Below the pieces are notes generated by a model, which saw nothing but the letters and a program-made list of their open reading frames with translations, did no database searches and was not told the DNA's origin. A stretch of 64,000 bases of DNA, from positions 1-64,000 of the forward strand of contig QCFX01000005.1 of NCBI GenBank assembly GCA_003280105.1, written 5' to 3'. This DNA is from Prochlorococcus sp. AG-363-N20. GTDB taxonomy: Bacteria; Cyanobacteriota; Cyanobacteriia; PCC-6307; Cyanobiaceae. Within the stretch, counting starts at the first letter, position 1; each line of letters opens with the position of its first letter. This document shows, one piece after another, positions 49,945-60,587 of the stretch. A program made the position numbers and the translations under genes.

Positions 49945-51144
49945 CTATTCGAGAATTTTAGAAACGACGCCTGCTCCAATCGTCCTACCTCCTTCTCTAA
50001 TTGCGAATCTCATATTTTTCTCAATTGCGACTGGGCAAATTAGTTCTCCAGTCATCTTGATCCTGTCACCAGGCATGACCATTTCTACGTTACTTCCATC
50101 ATCAGCAGTAAATGCTGTGATTTGACCTGTCACATCAGTTGTACGGATATAGAACTGAGGACGGTAGCCAGCAAAGAAAGGGGTATGACGGCCTCCTTCT
50201 TCTTTCTTCAGCACGTAAACTTCTCCTTCAAACTTGGTGTGAGGAGTAATAGACCCTTTCTTCACAAGAACCATTCCGCGCTCTATATCTTCCTTCTGAA
50301 TACCACGAAGCAATAAGCCAACATTGTCACCTGCCATTCCTTCGTCAAGAAGTTTACGGAACATCTCAACTCCAGTAACAGTTGTAACACGGGTATCTTT
50401 AATGCCGACAATTTCTACTTCTTCGCCAACTTTTACTTTCCCTCTCTCAATACGACCAGTAGCAACTGTTCCACGACCTGTAATTGAAAAGACGTCCTCA
50501 ACGGCCATCAGGAAAGGCTTGTCAACTTCTCTTTCTGGCTCAGGGATCGAATCATCAACGGCATTCATTAATTCGTCTATCTTTCCTTCCCATGTGGAAT
50601 CTCCCTCTAATGCTTTAAGAGCAGATACCTGAATAACGGGAATGTCATCTCCTGGGAAATCGTAACTAGAGAGAAGCTCACGGATTTCCATCTCAACCAA
50701 TTCAATCATTTCCTCATCGTCGACCATGTCGCATTTGTTTAAAGCCACCACAAGTGAAGGTACTCCAACTTGTTTAGCCAAAAGGATGTGCTCCTTGGTC
50801 TGAGCCATGGCACCATCAGTTGCAGCAACAACAATGATTGCTCCATCCATCTGAGCAGCACCTGTAATCATATTTTTCACGTAGTCAGCATGACCAGGGC
50901 AATCCACATGCGCATAGTGGCGACCTTCTGTTTCATATTCCACATGAGCTGTATTAATGGTGATGCCACGTTCACGCTCTTCGGGAGCACCATCAATGTC
51001 TCCATAATCTTGAGCCTGGGCCTGACCCTTTTTGGCCAGCACGTTTGTGATAGCTGCTGTAAGGGTGGTTTTCCCATGGTCGACATGGCCAATAGTGCCA
51101 ATGTTGACGTGAGGCTTGTTCCTCTCAAACTTCTCGCGGGCCAT
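49945..51144 (-). CDS. tuf: Elongation factor Tu
   Basis: [33 protein letters not shown]. Confidence 0.98.
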   Translation of the reverse strand: MAREKFERNKPHVNIGTIGHVDHGKTTLTAAITNVLAKKGQAQAQDYGDIDGAPEERERGITINTAHVEYETEGRHYAHVDCPGHADYVKNMITGAAQMDGAIIVVAATDGAMAQTKEHILLAKQVGVPSLVVALNKCDMVDDEEMIELVEMEIRELLSSYDFPGDDIPVIQVSALKALEGDSTWEGKIDELMNAVDDSIPEPEREVDKPFLMAVEDVFSITGRGTVATGRIERGKVKVGEEVEIVGIKDTRVTTVTGVEMFRKLLDEGMAGDNVGLLLRGIQKEDIERGMVLVKKGSITPHTKFEGEVYVLKKEEGGRHTPFFAGYRPQFYIRTTDVTGQITAFTADDGSNVEMVMPGDRIKMTGELICPVAIEKNMRFAIREGGRTIGAGVVSKILE

Positions 51145-51187
51145 TTTGTTTAAAGAATCGGGGGTTAAAAAAAGAAGGGGTTAGAGA

Positions 51188-53263
51188 TCAGGAATTGCCC
51201 TGATTCTTGGAAATGATGGCTTCAGCCACATTACGGGGAACTTCCTCGTAATCACTGAACTCCATTGAAAAGATACCCCGACCCTGTGTCATTGATCGGA
51301 GTTGAGTGGCGTAGCCAAACATTTCGGCTAGAGGCACTTTGGCATTCACTTTAGACAGTCCATCGTCAATGGACTGTCCTTCAACCTGACCTCGACGAGA
51401 AGACAGGTCGCCAATAATAGCTCCCAGGAAATCCTCAGGGACCTCCACTTCAACCTTCATCATTGGTTCAAGCAGTACTGGATTGCACTTCTTGATTCCA
51501 TCTTTGAAGGCCATTGAGCCAGCAATTTTGAAAGCCATCTCTGATGAATCAACGTCGTGATAAGAGCCATCAATCAGGGTGACTTTCACATCTATCAAAG
51601 GATAGCCAGCGATTACACCAGATTCGGATGTCTCTTTCATGCCAGATTCTGCAGGTTTGATGTATTCCTTAGGAACAACACCACCAACAATTTTATTTAC
51701 AAATTCAAATCCTGAGCCTGGCTCGCCTGGCTCCACTTCTATAACAACATGACCATATTGACCTTTACCACCTGTCTGGCGTGCAAACTTGCCTTCCCCT
51801 TTAGAACTCGCTCGAATAGTTTCTCGATAAGAAACCTGAGGAGCTCCAATATTTGCCTCAACCTTGAATTCTCTTAGCATTCTGTCTACAAGAATCTCAA
51901 GATGTAACTCACCCATACCAGCAATTACGGTCTGATTAGTTTCAGCATCAGTACTGACACGGAAAGTTGGATCCTCCTCCGCTAAAGCAGTAAGTGCTTT
52001 CGAAAGCTTCTCCATATCTCCTTTGGTTTTTGGCTCAACCGCCACAGAAATTACAGGCTCTGGAATGAAGAGAGTTTCTAAAACAATCGGATCATCAGTT
52101 GTGCAAAGAGTATCTCCTGTAGTTGTGTTCTTTAAACCAAGCACTGCGCCAAGATCCCCCGCCCTGAGTTCATCAACCTCTTCACGATCATCAGCCTTAA
52201 GAATGATCAAACGGGAGATTCTCTCTTTTTCATCCTTTGTGGAATTGAGTACATAACTACCTTTTGAAAGAACCCCTGAATACATCCTTACAAATGTGAG
52301 TTTTCCATATGGATCTGACATGACCTTAAAAGCCAATGCGCTAAAAGGTGCATTGTCATCAGAAGGGCGCAAAGCCTCTTTCCCACTAGGAAGCAAGCCT
52401 TGGATAGGCGGAACATCTACAGGCGCTGGCAAATAGTTCACAACTGCATCAAGAAGCAATTGCACTCCTTTGTTTTTAAAAGCAGAGCCGCAAAGCATTG
52501 GCACTAATCCATGCTTTAAAACCCCCTCCCTAATCCCAGCTTCTAGTTGATCTTGATTCAACTCTCCTTTATCTAAAAATATCTCAATAAGATTTTCGTC
52601 AGTTTCTGCAACAGACTCCATAAGTTTTGCTCTCCACTCTGCTGCCAATTCAGTCATATCTGACGGAATTTCAGTTTCTTCAATGTCTTTTCCTAGGTCA
52701 TCTTTATAAATATAAGCCTTATTCTTGACAAGGTCGACAATCCCTTTCAAATCATTTTCAGCTCCAATTGGCAATTGAATCGGTACTGCAATTGCTTTTA
52801 AGCGGTCTTTAATCTGGTTATAAACTTTTAAGAAATCAGCGCCCGTACGATCCATTTTATTAACAAAAACCATTCTTGGAACTGAATACCTATCAGCTTG
52901 ACGCCAAACAGTTTCTGATTGAGGCTGTACTCCACCAACTGCACAAAAAACAGCAATAACGCCGTCCAGCACTCTCATGGAGCGCTCTACTTCAATAGTG
53001 AAATCAACGTGACCTGGAGTATCGATGATATTGATTCGATGGTCTTGCCAAGTTGTGGAGATAGCAGCCGCAGTGATCGTGATACCTCGTTCACGTTCTT
53101 GCGCCATCCAATCAGTTACAGCAGCTCCATCATGGACCTCGCCCATCTTATGGACTACACCGGAATAGAACAAAATCCGCTCAGTGCAGGTTGTTTTGCC
53201 GGCGTCAATATGGGCGGCAATTCCAATATTTCTGACGCGTTCCAGGGGGAAAGCACGAGCCAC
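51188..53263 (-). CDS. fusA: Elongation factor G
   Basis: [26 protein letters not shown]; full-length EF-G. Confidence 0.98.
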   Translation of the reverse strand: MARAFPLERVRNIGIAAHIDAGKTTCTERILFYSGVVHKMGEVHDGAAVTDWMAQERERGITITAAAISTTWQDHRINIIDTPGHVDFTIEVERSMRVLDGVIAVFCAVGGVQPQSETVWRQADRYSVPRMVFVNKMDRTGADFLKVYNQIKDRLKAIAVPIQLPIGAENDLKGIVDLVKNKAYIYKDDLGKDIEETEIPSDMTELAAEWRAKLMESVAETDENLIEIFLDKGELNQDQLEAGIREGVLKHGLVPMLCGSAFKNKGVQLLLDAVVNYLPAPVDVPPIQGLLPSGKEALRPSDDNAPFSALAFKVMSDPYGKLTFVRMYSGVLSKGSYVLNSTKDEKERISRLIILKADDREEVDELRAGDLGAVLGLKNTTTGDTLCTTDDPIVLETLFIPEPVISVAVEPKTKGDMEKLSKALTALAEEDPTFRVSTDAETNQTVIAGMGELHLEILVDRMLREFKVEANIGAPQVSYRETIRASSKGEGKFARQTGGKGQYGHVVIEVEPGEPGSGFEFVNKIVGGVVPKEYIKPAESGMKETSESGVIAGYPLIDVKVTLIDGSYHDVDSSEMAFKIAGSMAFKDGIKKCNPVLLEPMMKVEVEVPEDFLGAIIGDLSSRRGQVEGQSIDDGLSKVNAKVPLAEMFGYATQLRSMTQGRGIFSMEFSDYEEVPRNVAEAIISKNQGNS

Positions 53264-53353
53264 GAGAAAATCTCCGGTGCGGGGTCATAAAAGGCGGGTG
53301 AGACTCTACAGGGCAGCCTGCCTTAAGTAAAAGTTTTCAAGGGCTTTTCAATA

Positions 53354-53824
53354 TCAATATCGATAATGGGCAAATGCCTTATTAGCTTCCGCCATTTTAT
53401 GAGTCTCTTCTCTCTTACGCACCGCACTACCTGCCTCATTGGCTGCATCCATCAGTTCAGCCGCTAATTTTTGAGCCATACTTCGTCCATTTCTTGTTCT
53501 TGAGAAATTCACCAGCCAACGCAAAGCCATTGCTGTTCCTCTTTCCTGACGGACTTCCATAGGAACCTGATAAGTAGCCCCACCAACACGACGAGCTCTA
53601 ACTTCTACAAGTGGTGTGGCATTCTTTACAGCAGTCTCAAAGAGTTCAATAGGGTCCCCACCAGTTCGCTCATTAATAAGACCAAAAGCCTCGGACAAAA
53701 TTCTTTGAGCGGTAGATTTCTTTCCATGCTTCATAAGCCTTGCCACCATCATTGTGGCGAGGCGATTATTAAATTGGGGGTCAGGAAGAACCGGACGTTT
53801 TTCAGCAGCGTTTCGGCGAGACAT
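53354..53824 (-). CDS. rpsG: 30S ribosomal protein S7
   Basis: [42 protein letters not shown]. Confidence 0.97.
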   Translation of the reverse strand: MSRRNAAEKRPVLPDPQFNNRLATMMVARLMKHGKKSTAQRILSEAFGLINERTGGDPIELFETAVKNATPLVEVRARRVGGATYQVPMEVRQERGTAMALRWLVNFSRTRNGRSMAQKLAAELMDAANEAGSAVRKREETHKMAEANKAFAHYRY

Positions 53825-53875
53825 AAACCTAAGAGTTGAAAGAAAAAGCGAATTGAGCAGTGATGACAGAAATTT

Positions 53876-54250
53876 TTATTCCTTAGGCAATTTGGCCCCA
53901 TACTTAGATCGAGCTTGACGACGATCTTTAACGCCTGCGGTGTCTAATGTTCCGCGAATTATGTGGTATCTCACTCCTGGAAGATCTTTAACCCTTCCCC
54001 CACGAAGCAAAACCACTGAATGCTCTTGCAGGTTATGACCAATACCAGGAATGTAAGCCGTAACTTCAAAGCCAGAAGTTAATCGAACACGAGCCACTTT
54101 CCTTAAAGCCGAATTTGGCTTTTTAGGTGTAGAGGTGTAGACCCTTGTACACACCCCTCTCCTTTCAGGACACGCTCGTAAAGCAGGGGATTTGGTTTTT
54201 CGAGTGAGGCGCTGACGCTCAGTTCGTATCAGCTGTTGAATAGTTGGCAT
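53876..54250 (-). CDS. rpsL: 30S ribosomal protein S12
   Basis: [42 protein letters not shown]. Confidence 0.97.
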   Translation of the reverse strand: MPTIQQLIRTERQRLTRKTKSPALRACPERRGVCTRVYTSTPKKPNSALRKVARVRLTSGFEVTAYIPGIGHNLQEHSVVLLRGGRVKDLPGVRYHIIRGTLDTAGVKDRRQARSKYGAKLPKE

Positions 54251-54517
54251 CGACGATATGCATGAGGTCGCAATCCGACCCAGTTTTCCACAAACTATTA
54301 CCTTACTGGGTCACCCGTCCATGTTCCTAATCAATCTAATCAAAAGAAATTGAACTCAAAGAAAACTTGGATGAGAACGAAGAATGAAACAAAGAAAAAT
54401 TCTTACAGATACCCATCGAATGCTTTTATATCAATGAAAACCAGCTTCTAAACAGCTAACTCATCAAAAAACTCTCAGCACAAACAAATACTGAATCGAA
54501 AACAAATTCACTTGCCA

Positions 54518-54558
54518 GTACTTATCAGTAGATTTTCAGGCTGATTCATCTCTAGGAT
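54518..54558 (+). promoter_or_regulatory. Possible NtcA-type promoter upstream of gltB
   Basis: GTA-CTTATCAG-TAG (54518-54531; consensus GTAN8TAC) then 21 nt and TAGGAT (54553-54558; TAN3T). Confidence 0.3.
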
Positions 54559-54624
54559 TCTTAATTAACGCTTCCTTTGATTCCAAATCGATGCGGAGTA
54601 AGGAAGCTAGTCCGGTCGAAGTTT

Positions 54625-57600
54625 ATGTCTGAACTCCCTCTTAGCAGTAATTGGCCTTACTGCGACAGCAACCCGCCAGAGGCCCTAAAAAATGAGAAGG
54701 ATTCTTGTGGGGTTGGTTTCTTAGCTCAAATTGAAGGCAAGCCAAGCAACTGGATTCTTAAGCAAGCTCTTAGAGGATTGAGCTGTATGGAACACAGAGG
54801 GGGATGTGGTGGTGATAGTGATTCAGGAGATGGCGCCGGTTTGCTTTGCCAAATACCGTGGAATTTCTTAAAGCAAAATTGGCAAGAAGCACAACAAATT
54901 TCTCAGGAAAACACTGGGCTTGGCATGCTTTTTATGCCACAAGAAATAACGAGAAGAGATGAAGCAAAGGGATTTTGCGAAGACGAAGCAAAGTTGCTTG
55001 GACTTAGATCTAAAGGATGGAGAAATGTCCCTGTAGATAAATCCGTATTGGGTCCTCTGGCTTCTAAAACAGCTCCATTCATCCAGCAATGGTTAATAGA
55101 AAGTTCAACAGAAGGAGATGAACTAGAAAAACTTTTATTCAGATTGCGTAGACGTATTGGAGAAAGAGCACGAAAAGCATGGAATGAATACTCCAATGAA
55201 CTTTATTTCGCATCACTGAGCAGTCAGACAGTTGTTTACAAGGCCATGGTTCGGTCAGAAGTATTAGTCAATTTCTACAAAGATCTCCAAGATCAGGATT
55301 TTGAAGTAGCTTTTGCCGTATATCACAGACGATTCAGCACAAACACTCTTCCAAGATGGCCACTTGCTCAGCCAATGCGCCTCTTGGGGCACAACGGTGA
55401 AATCAATACTCTTCTAGGGAATTTGAATTGGGCAAAAGCAACAGAAGTCAACCTCGACCCTGTATGGGGGAATGCAGCATCTGACATCAAACCCGTTGTG
55501 AATCCAGCATTTAGTGATTCCGCAAATCTTGATGCGACATTAGAACTGCTTGTTCGTAGTGGCAGACCAATAACTGACAGTCTTCTGACTCTTGTACCAG
55601 AAGCATTTCGTGAGCAACCAGCACTCAATGATCAACCTGCAATAAATGCTTTTTATGAATTTTCTGCCTGCACCCAAGAACCTTGGGATGGCCCAGCATT
55701 ACTTGTTTTTACAGATGGAAGTTATGTAGGCGCAACACTTGACAGGAATGGTTTGCGCCCAGCGCGATATTGCATCACCAATGATGGCTTTGTTGTAATG
55801 GGATCGGAAACAGGGGTTGTCGAATTAGAAGAGCAGAACATTCTCGAAAAAGGACGCCTCGGTCCAGGACAAATCCTTGCAGTAGATCTTCAAAAGAAAC
55901 GACTTCTTAGAAATTGGGATGTCAAAAAAGAGGCCGCGAATCGTTACCCATATCAAAAATGGTTGTCTAATAATCGAAAAAAACTAAATAATCAATCATG
56001 GCAAACGGAAACAAAACTAGGGTCCTTCGAATTACTTCAACAACAAACAGCGTTTGGCTTTACCGCAGAAGACTTTGATCTAATTATCGAAGCAATGGCA
56101 GGAGGAGCTAAAGAGCCCACTTATTGCATGGGTGACGACATCCCTCTAGCCATCCTCTCTGATAAGCCTCATTTGCTTTACGACTATTTCAAACAACGTT
56201 TTGCCCAAGTAACCAATCCCCCAATAGATCCATTGCGTGAAAAACTTGTTATGAGTCTTGAGATGCATCTTGGGAAGAGAGGTTCACCACTAAAACCTAT
56301 TGAGAAGGCAGCTTCTGTAATTCATCTTGCAACTCCAATAATTAATGAAGCTGAGCTAAAAAGTATTAAAACAAAGAGCTTAATCACAACAACACTCTCC
56401 ACCTTGATGCCAATCAATTGTGGTCCAGATTATTTAAGAACAAGCATTGAAGAGCTGTGTGATCAAGCTGAGATAGCAATTAGTAAAGGCAGCGAGATAT
56501 TGGTGCTTTCTGATAAAGGACTCAATGCAAGCAATACTTACATTCCTCCTTTGCTAGCAATCGGAGCAGTTCATCATCATCTACTCAAAAAGGGTTTAAG
56601 GCTAAATGCATCGCTAATCGTTGAAACTGCGCAATGCTGGAGTACACACCATATAGCTTGCTTAATTGGTTACGGAGCCAGTGCAGTATGTCCATGGCTC
56701 ACTTGGGAAACTACTCGACATTGGTGGCATCTCCCTAGAACACAAAAACTCATCGAGACTGGAAAGCTTCCAGAACTTTCAATTGAACAAGCACAAGCAA
56801 ATTTGAGGAAGGCCTTAGAAGATGGCTTGCGGAAAATCCTATCCAAAATAGGAATTTCACTTCTAGCTAGTTATCACGGCGCCCAGATTTTTGAAGCTTT
56901 AGGAATTGGTGCTGATTTAATTGAATTGGCTTTTAAAGGTACTACCAGTCGAGTAGCAGGCCTAAGTCTCATTGAATTAGCAAATGAGACCCTGAGCTTT
57001 CATACCAAAGCTTTTCCTGAGCTCGATAGAAACAAACTTGAATTTATGGGCTTTGTCCAATATCGAAATGGTGGGGAATTTCATTTAAATAGCCCCGAGA
57101 TGTCAAAGACCCTGCACAAAGCTGTTAAAGCAGGTCCTAACTACGACCATTATCAGACTTATCAAAAACTTCTTGAAAACAGGCCTCCAACTTCCTTAAG
57201 GGATTTATTAACCCTCCAAAAAGCGGTCAAACCTATTCCTATAGAGCAAGTTGAAAGTGTTGAAAACATCTGCCAGCGATTTTGTACCGGAGGAATGAGT
57301 TTAGGAGCCCTCTCCCGAGAGGCACATGAAGTCCTGGCAATAGCGATGAATCGAATTGGAGGCAAAAGCAACAGTGGAGAGGGTGGGGAAGATCCAGCTC
57401 GATTCAAAATTTTGGATGACGTCAACTCTGAGAATCGATCAGCAACGTTGCCGAACCTATCTGGATTAAAGAATGGCGATACTGCTTGCTCTGCGATTAA
57501 ACAAATTGCATCAGGTCGTTTTGGCGTAACCCCTGAATATCTAAGGAGTGGCAAACAGCTAGAAATAAAAGTCGCCCAAGGCGCAAAACCTGGAGAAGGA

Positions 57601-59220
57601 GGACAATTACCCGGACCAAAAGTTGACCCATACATCGCCAAACTTCGCAACAGCAAACCTGGTGTGGCCCTTATCTCTCCCCCTCCTCACCATGACATTT
57701 ACTCCATCGAAGATTTAGCTCAACTAATTCACGATCTTCACCAAGTACATCCAGCAGCCAAAGTAAGTGTCAAATTAGTTGCTGAAATTGGGATTGGAAC
57801 AATTGCTGCTGGGGTAGCGAAGGCAAATGCAGATGTAATCCAAATTTCAGGACATGATGGAGGGACAGGTGCCTCCCCTCTAAGCTCTATAAAACACGCA
57901 GGAAGTCCATGGGAGTTAGGCCTAACAGAGGTACACCGGTCTCTTCTTGAGAATGGATTAAGAAATAGAGTCCTACTAAGAACCGATGGCGGATTAAAAA
58001 CAGGTTGGGATGTTGTAATCGCAGCCTTACTTGGAGCCGAAGAGTTTGGATTCGGTTCAATCGCCATGATTGCAGAAGGATGCATCATGGCTCGGGTATG
58101 TCATACCAATAAATGTCCCGTAGGGATTGCTACTCAACAGGAAGTTTTACGTAAAAGATTTCCTGGTTTGCCAGAACATGTAGTGAACTTTTTCCTTTTC
58201 ATAGCCGAAGAAGTTCGTCAATTAATGAGCATTCTAGGTGTCGCAAAATTTGAAGAACTTATTGGTCGCAGCGAATTACTAAAGCCAAGAGAAATAAAAC
58301 TTGCCAAAACTCAAAAAGTTGATCTCTCATGCCTTTTAGATCCAATAAAAGAAGCTCCAGGAAGATCATGGCTATTACACAACAAAGAAGCACATACCAA
58401 TGGAGAAGTACTAGAGAAAGAACTTCTGAATGATCATGAACTAAAAAATGCGATAGAAACACATGGAAAACTCATAAGGAAAATTGCTATTTGCAATACA
58501 GATAGAAGTGTATGTGCACGAATCTCTGGAGAGATAGCTGAGCTATATGGAAACAAAGGATTTAATGGTCAACTTAATCTCACATTTGAAGGAGCTGCAG
58601 GTCAAAGCTTTGGGGCATTTGTCCTACAAGGTATGGATATTCAATTAATTGGTGAAGCGAACGACTATGTAGGTAAAGGCATGAATGGTGGATGCATAAC
58701 CGTTATTCCACCTAATACTGAAAATCTTTCTGCCAAGCAGTTAAGTCAAGTAATTCTTGGGAATACCTGTCTTTATGGCGCTACAGGTGGGGAATTATAT
58801 GCACTAGGGAGAGCAGGCGAGCGCTTTGCTGTGAGAAATAGTGGAGCAACAGCAGTCATCGAAGGCGCAGGGGATCATTGTTGCGAATACATGACTGGTG
58901 GAGTAATTGTTGTTCTCGGGTCAACAGGGCGAAATCTTGGCGCTGGTATGACTGGCGGTCTAGCATTTTTATTAGACGAAGAAGAAAATATAGAGTTTCA
59001 GATAAATAAAGAGATTGTAGAAATTCACCCAGTATCGAATAAAAGACAAGAAGACATCTTAAAGCCTCTAATAGAAAATCACTTCAAGAGAACAAAGAGT
59101 CTTAAAGCAAAATCAATTATCTCCAACTGGGATCAATGGAAAGCAAAATTCAAATTAATTGTACCTCCTAGCGAAAAATCAAAAGTAGGCATCCAAAGTA
59201 TCAAGCAAAAAGTCATCTAA
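54625..59220 (+). CDS. gltB: Ferredoxin-dependent glutamate synthase large subunit
   Basis: KDSCGVGFLAQIEGKPS (Cys nucleophile), GGKSNSGEGGEDPARF, ISGHDGGTGASPLSSIKHAGSPWELGL; start MSELPLSSNW likely (ORF track 54577). Confidence 0.95.
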   Translation: MSELPLSSNWPYCDSNPPEALKNEKDSCGVGFLAQIEGKPSNWILKQALRGLSCMEHRGGCGGDSDSGDGAGLLCQIPWNFLKQNWQEAQQISQENTGLGMLFMPQEITRRDEAKGFCEDEAKLLGLRSKGWRNVPVDKSVLGPLASKTAPFIQQWLIESSTEGDELEKLLFRLRRRIGERARKAWNEYSNELYFASLSSQTVVYKAMVRSEVLVNFYKDLQDQDFEVAFAVYHRRFSTNTLPRWPLAQPMRLLGHNGEINTLLGNLNWAKATEVNLDPVWGNAASDIKPVVNPAFSDSANLDATLELLVRSGRPITDSLLTLVPEAFREQPALNDQPAINAFYEFSACTQEPWDGPALLVFTDGSYVGATLDRNGLRPARYCITNDGFVVMGSETGVVELEEQNILEKGRLGPGQILAVDLQKKRLLRNWDVKKEAANRYPYQKWLSNNRKKLNNQSWQTETKLGSFELLQQQTAFGFTAEDFDLIIEAMAGGAKEPTYCMGDDIPLAILSDKPHLLYDYFKQRFAQVTNPPIDPLREKLVMSLEMHLGKRGSPLKPIEKAASVIHLATPIINEAELKSIKTKSLITTTLSTLMPINCGPDYLRTSIEELCDQAEIAISKGSEILVLSDKGLNASNTYIPPLLAIGAVHHHLLKKGLRLNASLIVETAQCWSTHHIACLIGYGASAVCPWLTWETTRHWWHLPRTQKLIETGKLPELSIEQAQANLRKALEDGLRKILSKIGISLLASYHGAQIFEALGIGADLIELAFKGTTSRVAGLSLIELANETLSFHTKAFPELDRNKLEFMGFVQYRNGGEFHLNSPEMSKTLHKAVKAGPNYDHYQTYQKLLENRPPTSLRDLLTLQKAVKPIPIEQVESVENICQRFCTGGMSLGALSREAHEVLAIAMNRIGGKSNSGEGGEDPARFKILDDVNSENRSATLPNLSGLKNGDTACSAIKQIASGRFGVTPEYLRSGKQLEIKVAQGAKPGEGGQLPGPKVDPYIAKLRNSKPGVALISPPPHHDIYSIEDLAQLIHDLHQVHPAAKVSVKLVAEIGIGTIAAGVAKANADVIQISGHDGGTGASPLSSIKHAGSPWELGLTEVHRSLLENGLRNRVLLRTDGGLKTGWDVVIAALLGAEEFGFGSIAMIAEGCIMARVCHTNKCPVGIATQQEVLRKRFPGLPEHVVNFFLFIAEEVRQLMSILGVAKFEELIGRSELLKPREIKLAKTQKVDLSCLLDPIKEAPGRSWLLHNKEAHTNGEVLEKELLNDHELKNAIETHGKLIRKIAICNTDRSVCARISGEIAELYGNKGFNGQLNLTFEGAAGQSFGAFVLQGMDIQLIGEANDYVGKGMNGGCITVIPPNTENLSAKQLSQVILGNTCLYGATGGELYALGRAGERFAVRNSGATAVIEGAGDHCCEYMTGGVIVVLGSTGRNLGAGMTGGLAFLLDEEENIEFQINKEIVEIHPVSNKRQEDILKPLIENHFKRTKSLKAKSIISNWDQWKAKFKLIVPPSEKSKVGIQSIKQKVI

Positions 59221-59221
59221 A

Positions 59222-59554
59222 ATGCCTTGGTTTATAAAAACTGAAAAATTCACTGCATCTACTGAACAATTGACTCCAATAAAAAGGGCTCTATATATAG
59301 ATAAACATAGATTATGGGTAAGCAAGGTCAGGTCATTGGGAATTAAAATCTTTAGTGGATACTTGGTAAATGAAAACCATCGACCTGGAGGAGGAGGATT
59401 ATTAATTTTTGAAGAAATCTCCTTTCAAAAAGCAAAGGATCTTGTCCTAGAAGATCCAATGATTAAGGCTGGAATTGTTGAGTGGGAGTTAAATGAATGG
59501 GTGCCATTAAGTAAAGATGAAAATGCAATTTCTATCGAGGGTGAGTTCTCATAA
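59222..59554 (+). CDS. YCII/YciI-related small protein
   Basis: [10 protein letters not shown]...[66 protein letters not shown]-type pattern ([16 protein letters not shown]); 1 nt after gltB. Confidence 0.6.
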   Translation: MPWFIKTEKFTASTEQLTPIKRALYIDKHRLWVSKVRSLGIKIFSGYLVNENHRPGGGGLLIFEEISFQKAKDLVLEDPMIKAGIVEWELNEWVPLSKDENAISIEGEFS

Positions 59555-60401
59555 GAAGTTGCACTTCTCCTGCGTGATAACTACTTCTAGTTAAAGGTGA
59601 GCTAATGATTTGTAAAAAGCCTATTTCTTCTTCTCCCTTTTTCTTATATAACTCGAATTGAGTTGGAGTTACAAATCTATCAACTGGAAGATGCTTAGAA
59701 CCAGGAGAAAGGTATTGACCAATGGTGACAATATCAACATTATTCTTTTTTAGGTCAAGAAGGACATCAATAACCTCATCATCAGTTTCTCCTAGGCCAA
59801 CCATAAAACCAGATTTCGTATAAGTTTTAGGCCAAGATTCTCTAATTCGGCTTAAAAGTTCTAAGGAACGTTTATAGCCCCCCTGAGGACGTACTTTTTT
59901 ATAAAGTCGAGAAACAGTTTCTATATTGTGATTTAAAACATTTGGCGCAGCTTGCATCACGGATGCCAAGGCATCCCAGTCTCCACAAAAATCCGGTATT
60001 AATAATTCAATTGTTGTCTTAAAAGACTTTTTACGAACTTCTTCAATGCAAGCCACAAATTGACTCGCACCACCATCCGATAAATCATCTCTATTAACAG
60101 AAGTAATAACAACATGACTTAAACCCATTCGAGCGACAGCCTCTCCAAGACGTTCAGGCTCAGTGGGGTCTAAAGGTCTTACACTTCTATCAAAGTCAAT
60201 ATCGCAGTAGGGGCAAGCACGAGTACAACCAGGACCCATTATCAGAAAAGTAGCCGTGCCCCCTGCAAAGCATTCACCAATATTGGGACAACTTGCCTCC
60301 TGACAAACAGTATTTAATTTGAGATCTAACAAAAGATCAGATACCTGCCCAATCCTTTCCTGTTGAGGGGCCTTAACACGTAACCAGCTTGGTTTAAGCA
60401 A
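59532..60401 (-). CDS. lipA: Lipoyl synthase
   Basis: [37 protein letters not shown] (both Cys motifs); [26 protein letters not shown]. Confidence 0.96.
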   Translation of the reverse strand: MLKPSWLRVKAPQQERIGQVSDLLLDLKLNTVCQEASCPNIGECFAGGTATFLIMGPGCTRACPYCDIDFDRSVRPLDPTEPERLGEAVARMGLSHVVITSVNRDDLSDGGASQFVACIEEVRKKSFKTTIELLIPDFCGDWDALASVMQAAPNVLNHNIETVSRLYKKVRPQGGYKRSLELLSRIRESWPKTYTKSGFMVGLGETDDEVIDVLLDLKKNNVDIVTIGQYLSPGSKHLPVDRFVTPTQFELYKKKGEEEIGFLQIISSPLTRSSYHAGEVQLLMRTHPR

Positions 60402-60491
60402 GACTATTCCTGTAACAAGCCAACTCTAGAAACTGAAAAGGCAAAGGATTTGTTTTATGAAAAATATTCTAAAATCCAATTATTAATCAAC

Positions 60492-60565
60492 CGGGATGTA
60501 GCGCAGTTTGGTAGCGCACTTCGTTCGGGACGAAGGGGCCGCAGGTTCAAATCCTGTCATCCCGA
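60492..60565 (+). tRNA. tRNA-Pro(CGG)
   Basis: Acceptor CGGGATG/CATCCCG, anticodon arm cttcg-TTCGGGA-cgaag (anticodon CGG), GGTTCAAATCC T-arm. Confidence 0.95.
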
Positions 60566-60587
60566 TTCCAAAAAATGCAAAGCAAGC

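Noticed and set aside
50770-51153. 127-aa plus-strand ORF across tuf
   Set aside because: Antisense to the highly conserved EF-Tu G domain.
52919-53290. 123-aa plus-strand ORF across fusA 5' end
   Set aside because: Antisense to the EF-G G domain; no supporting motif.
57162-57656. 164-aa minus-strand ORF inside gltB
   Set aside because: Fully antisense to a conserved glutamate synthase region; composition mirrors gltB codons; no recognisable domain.
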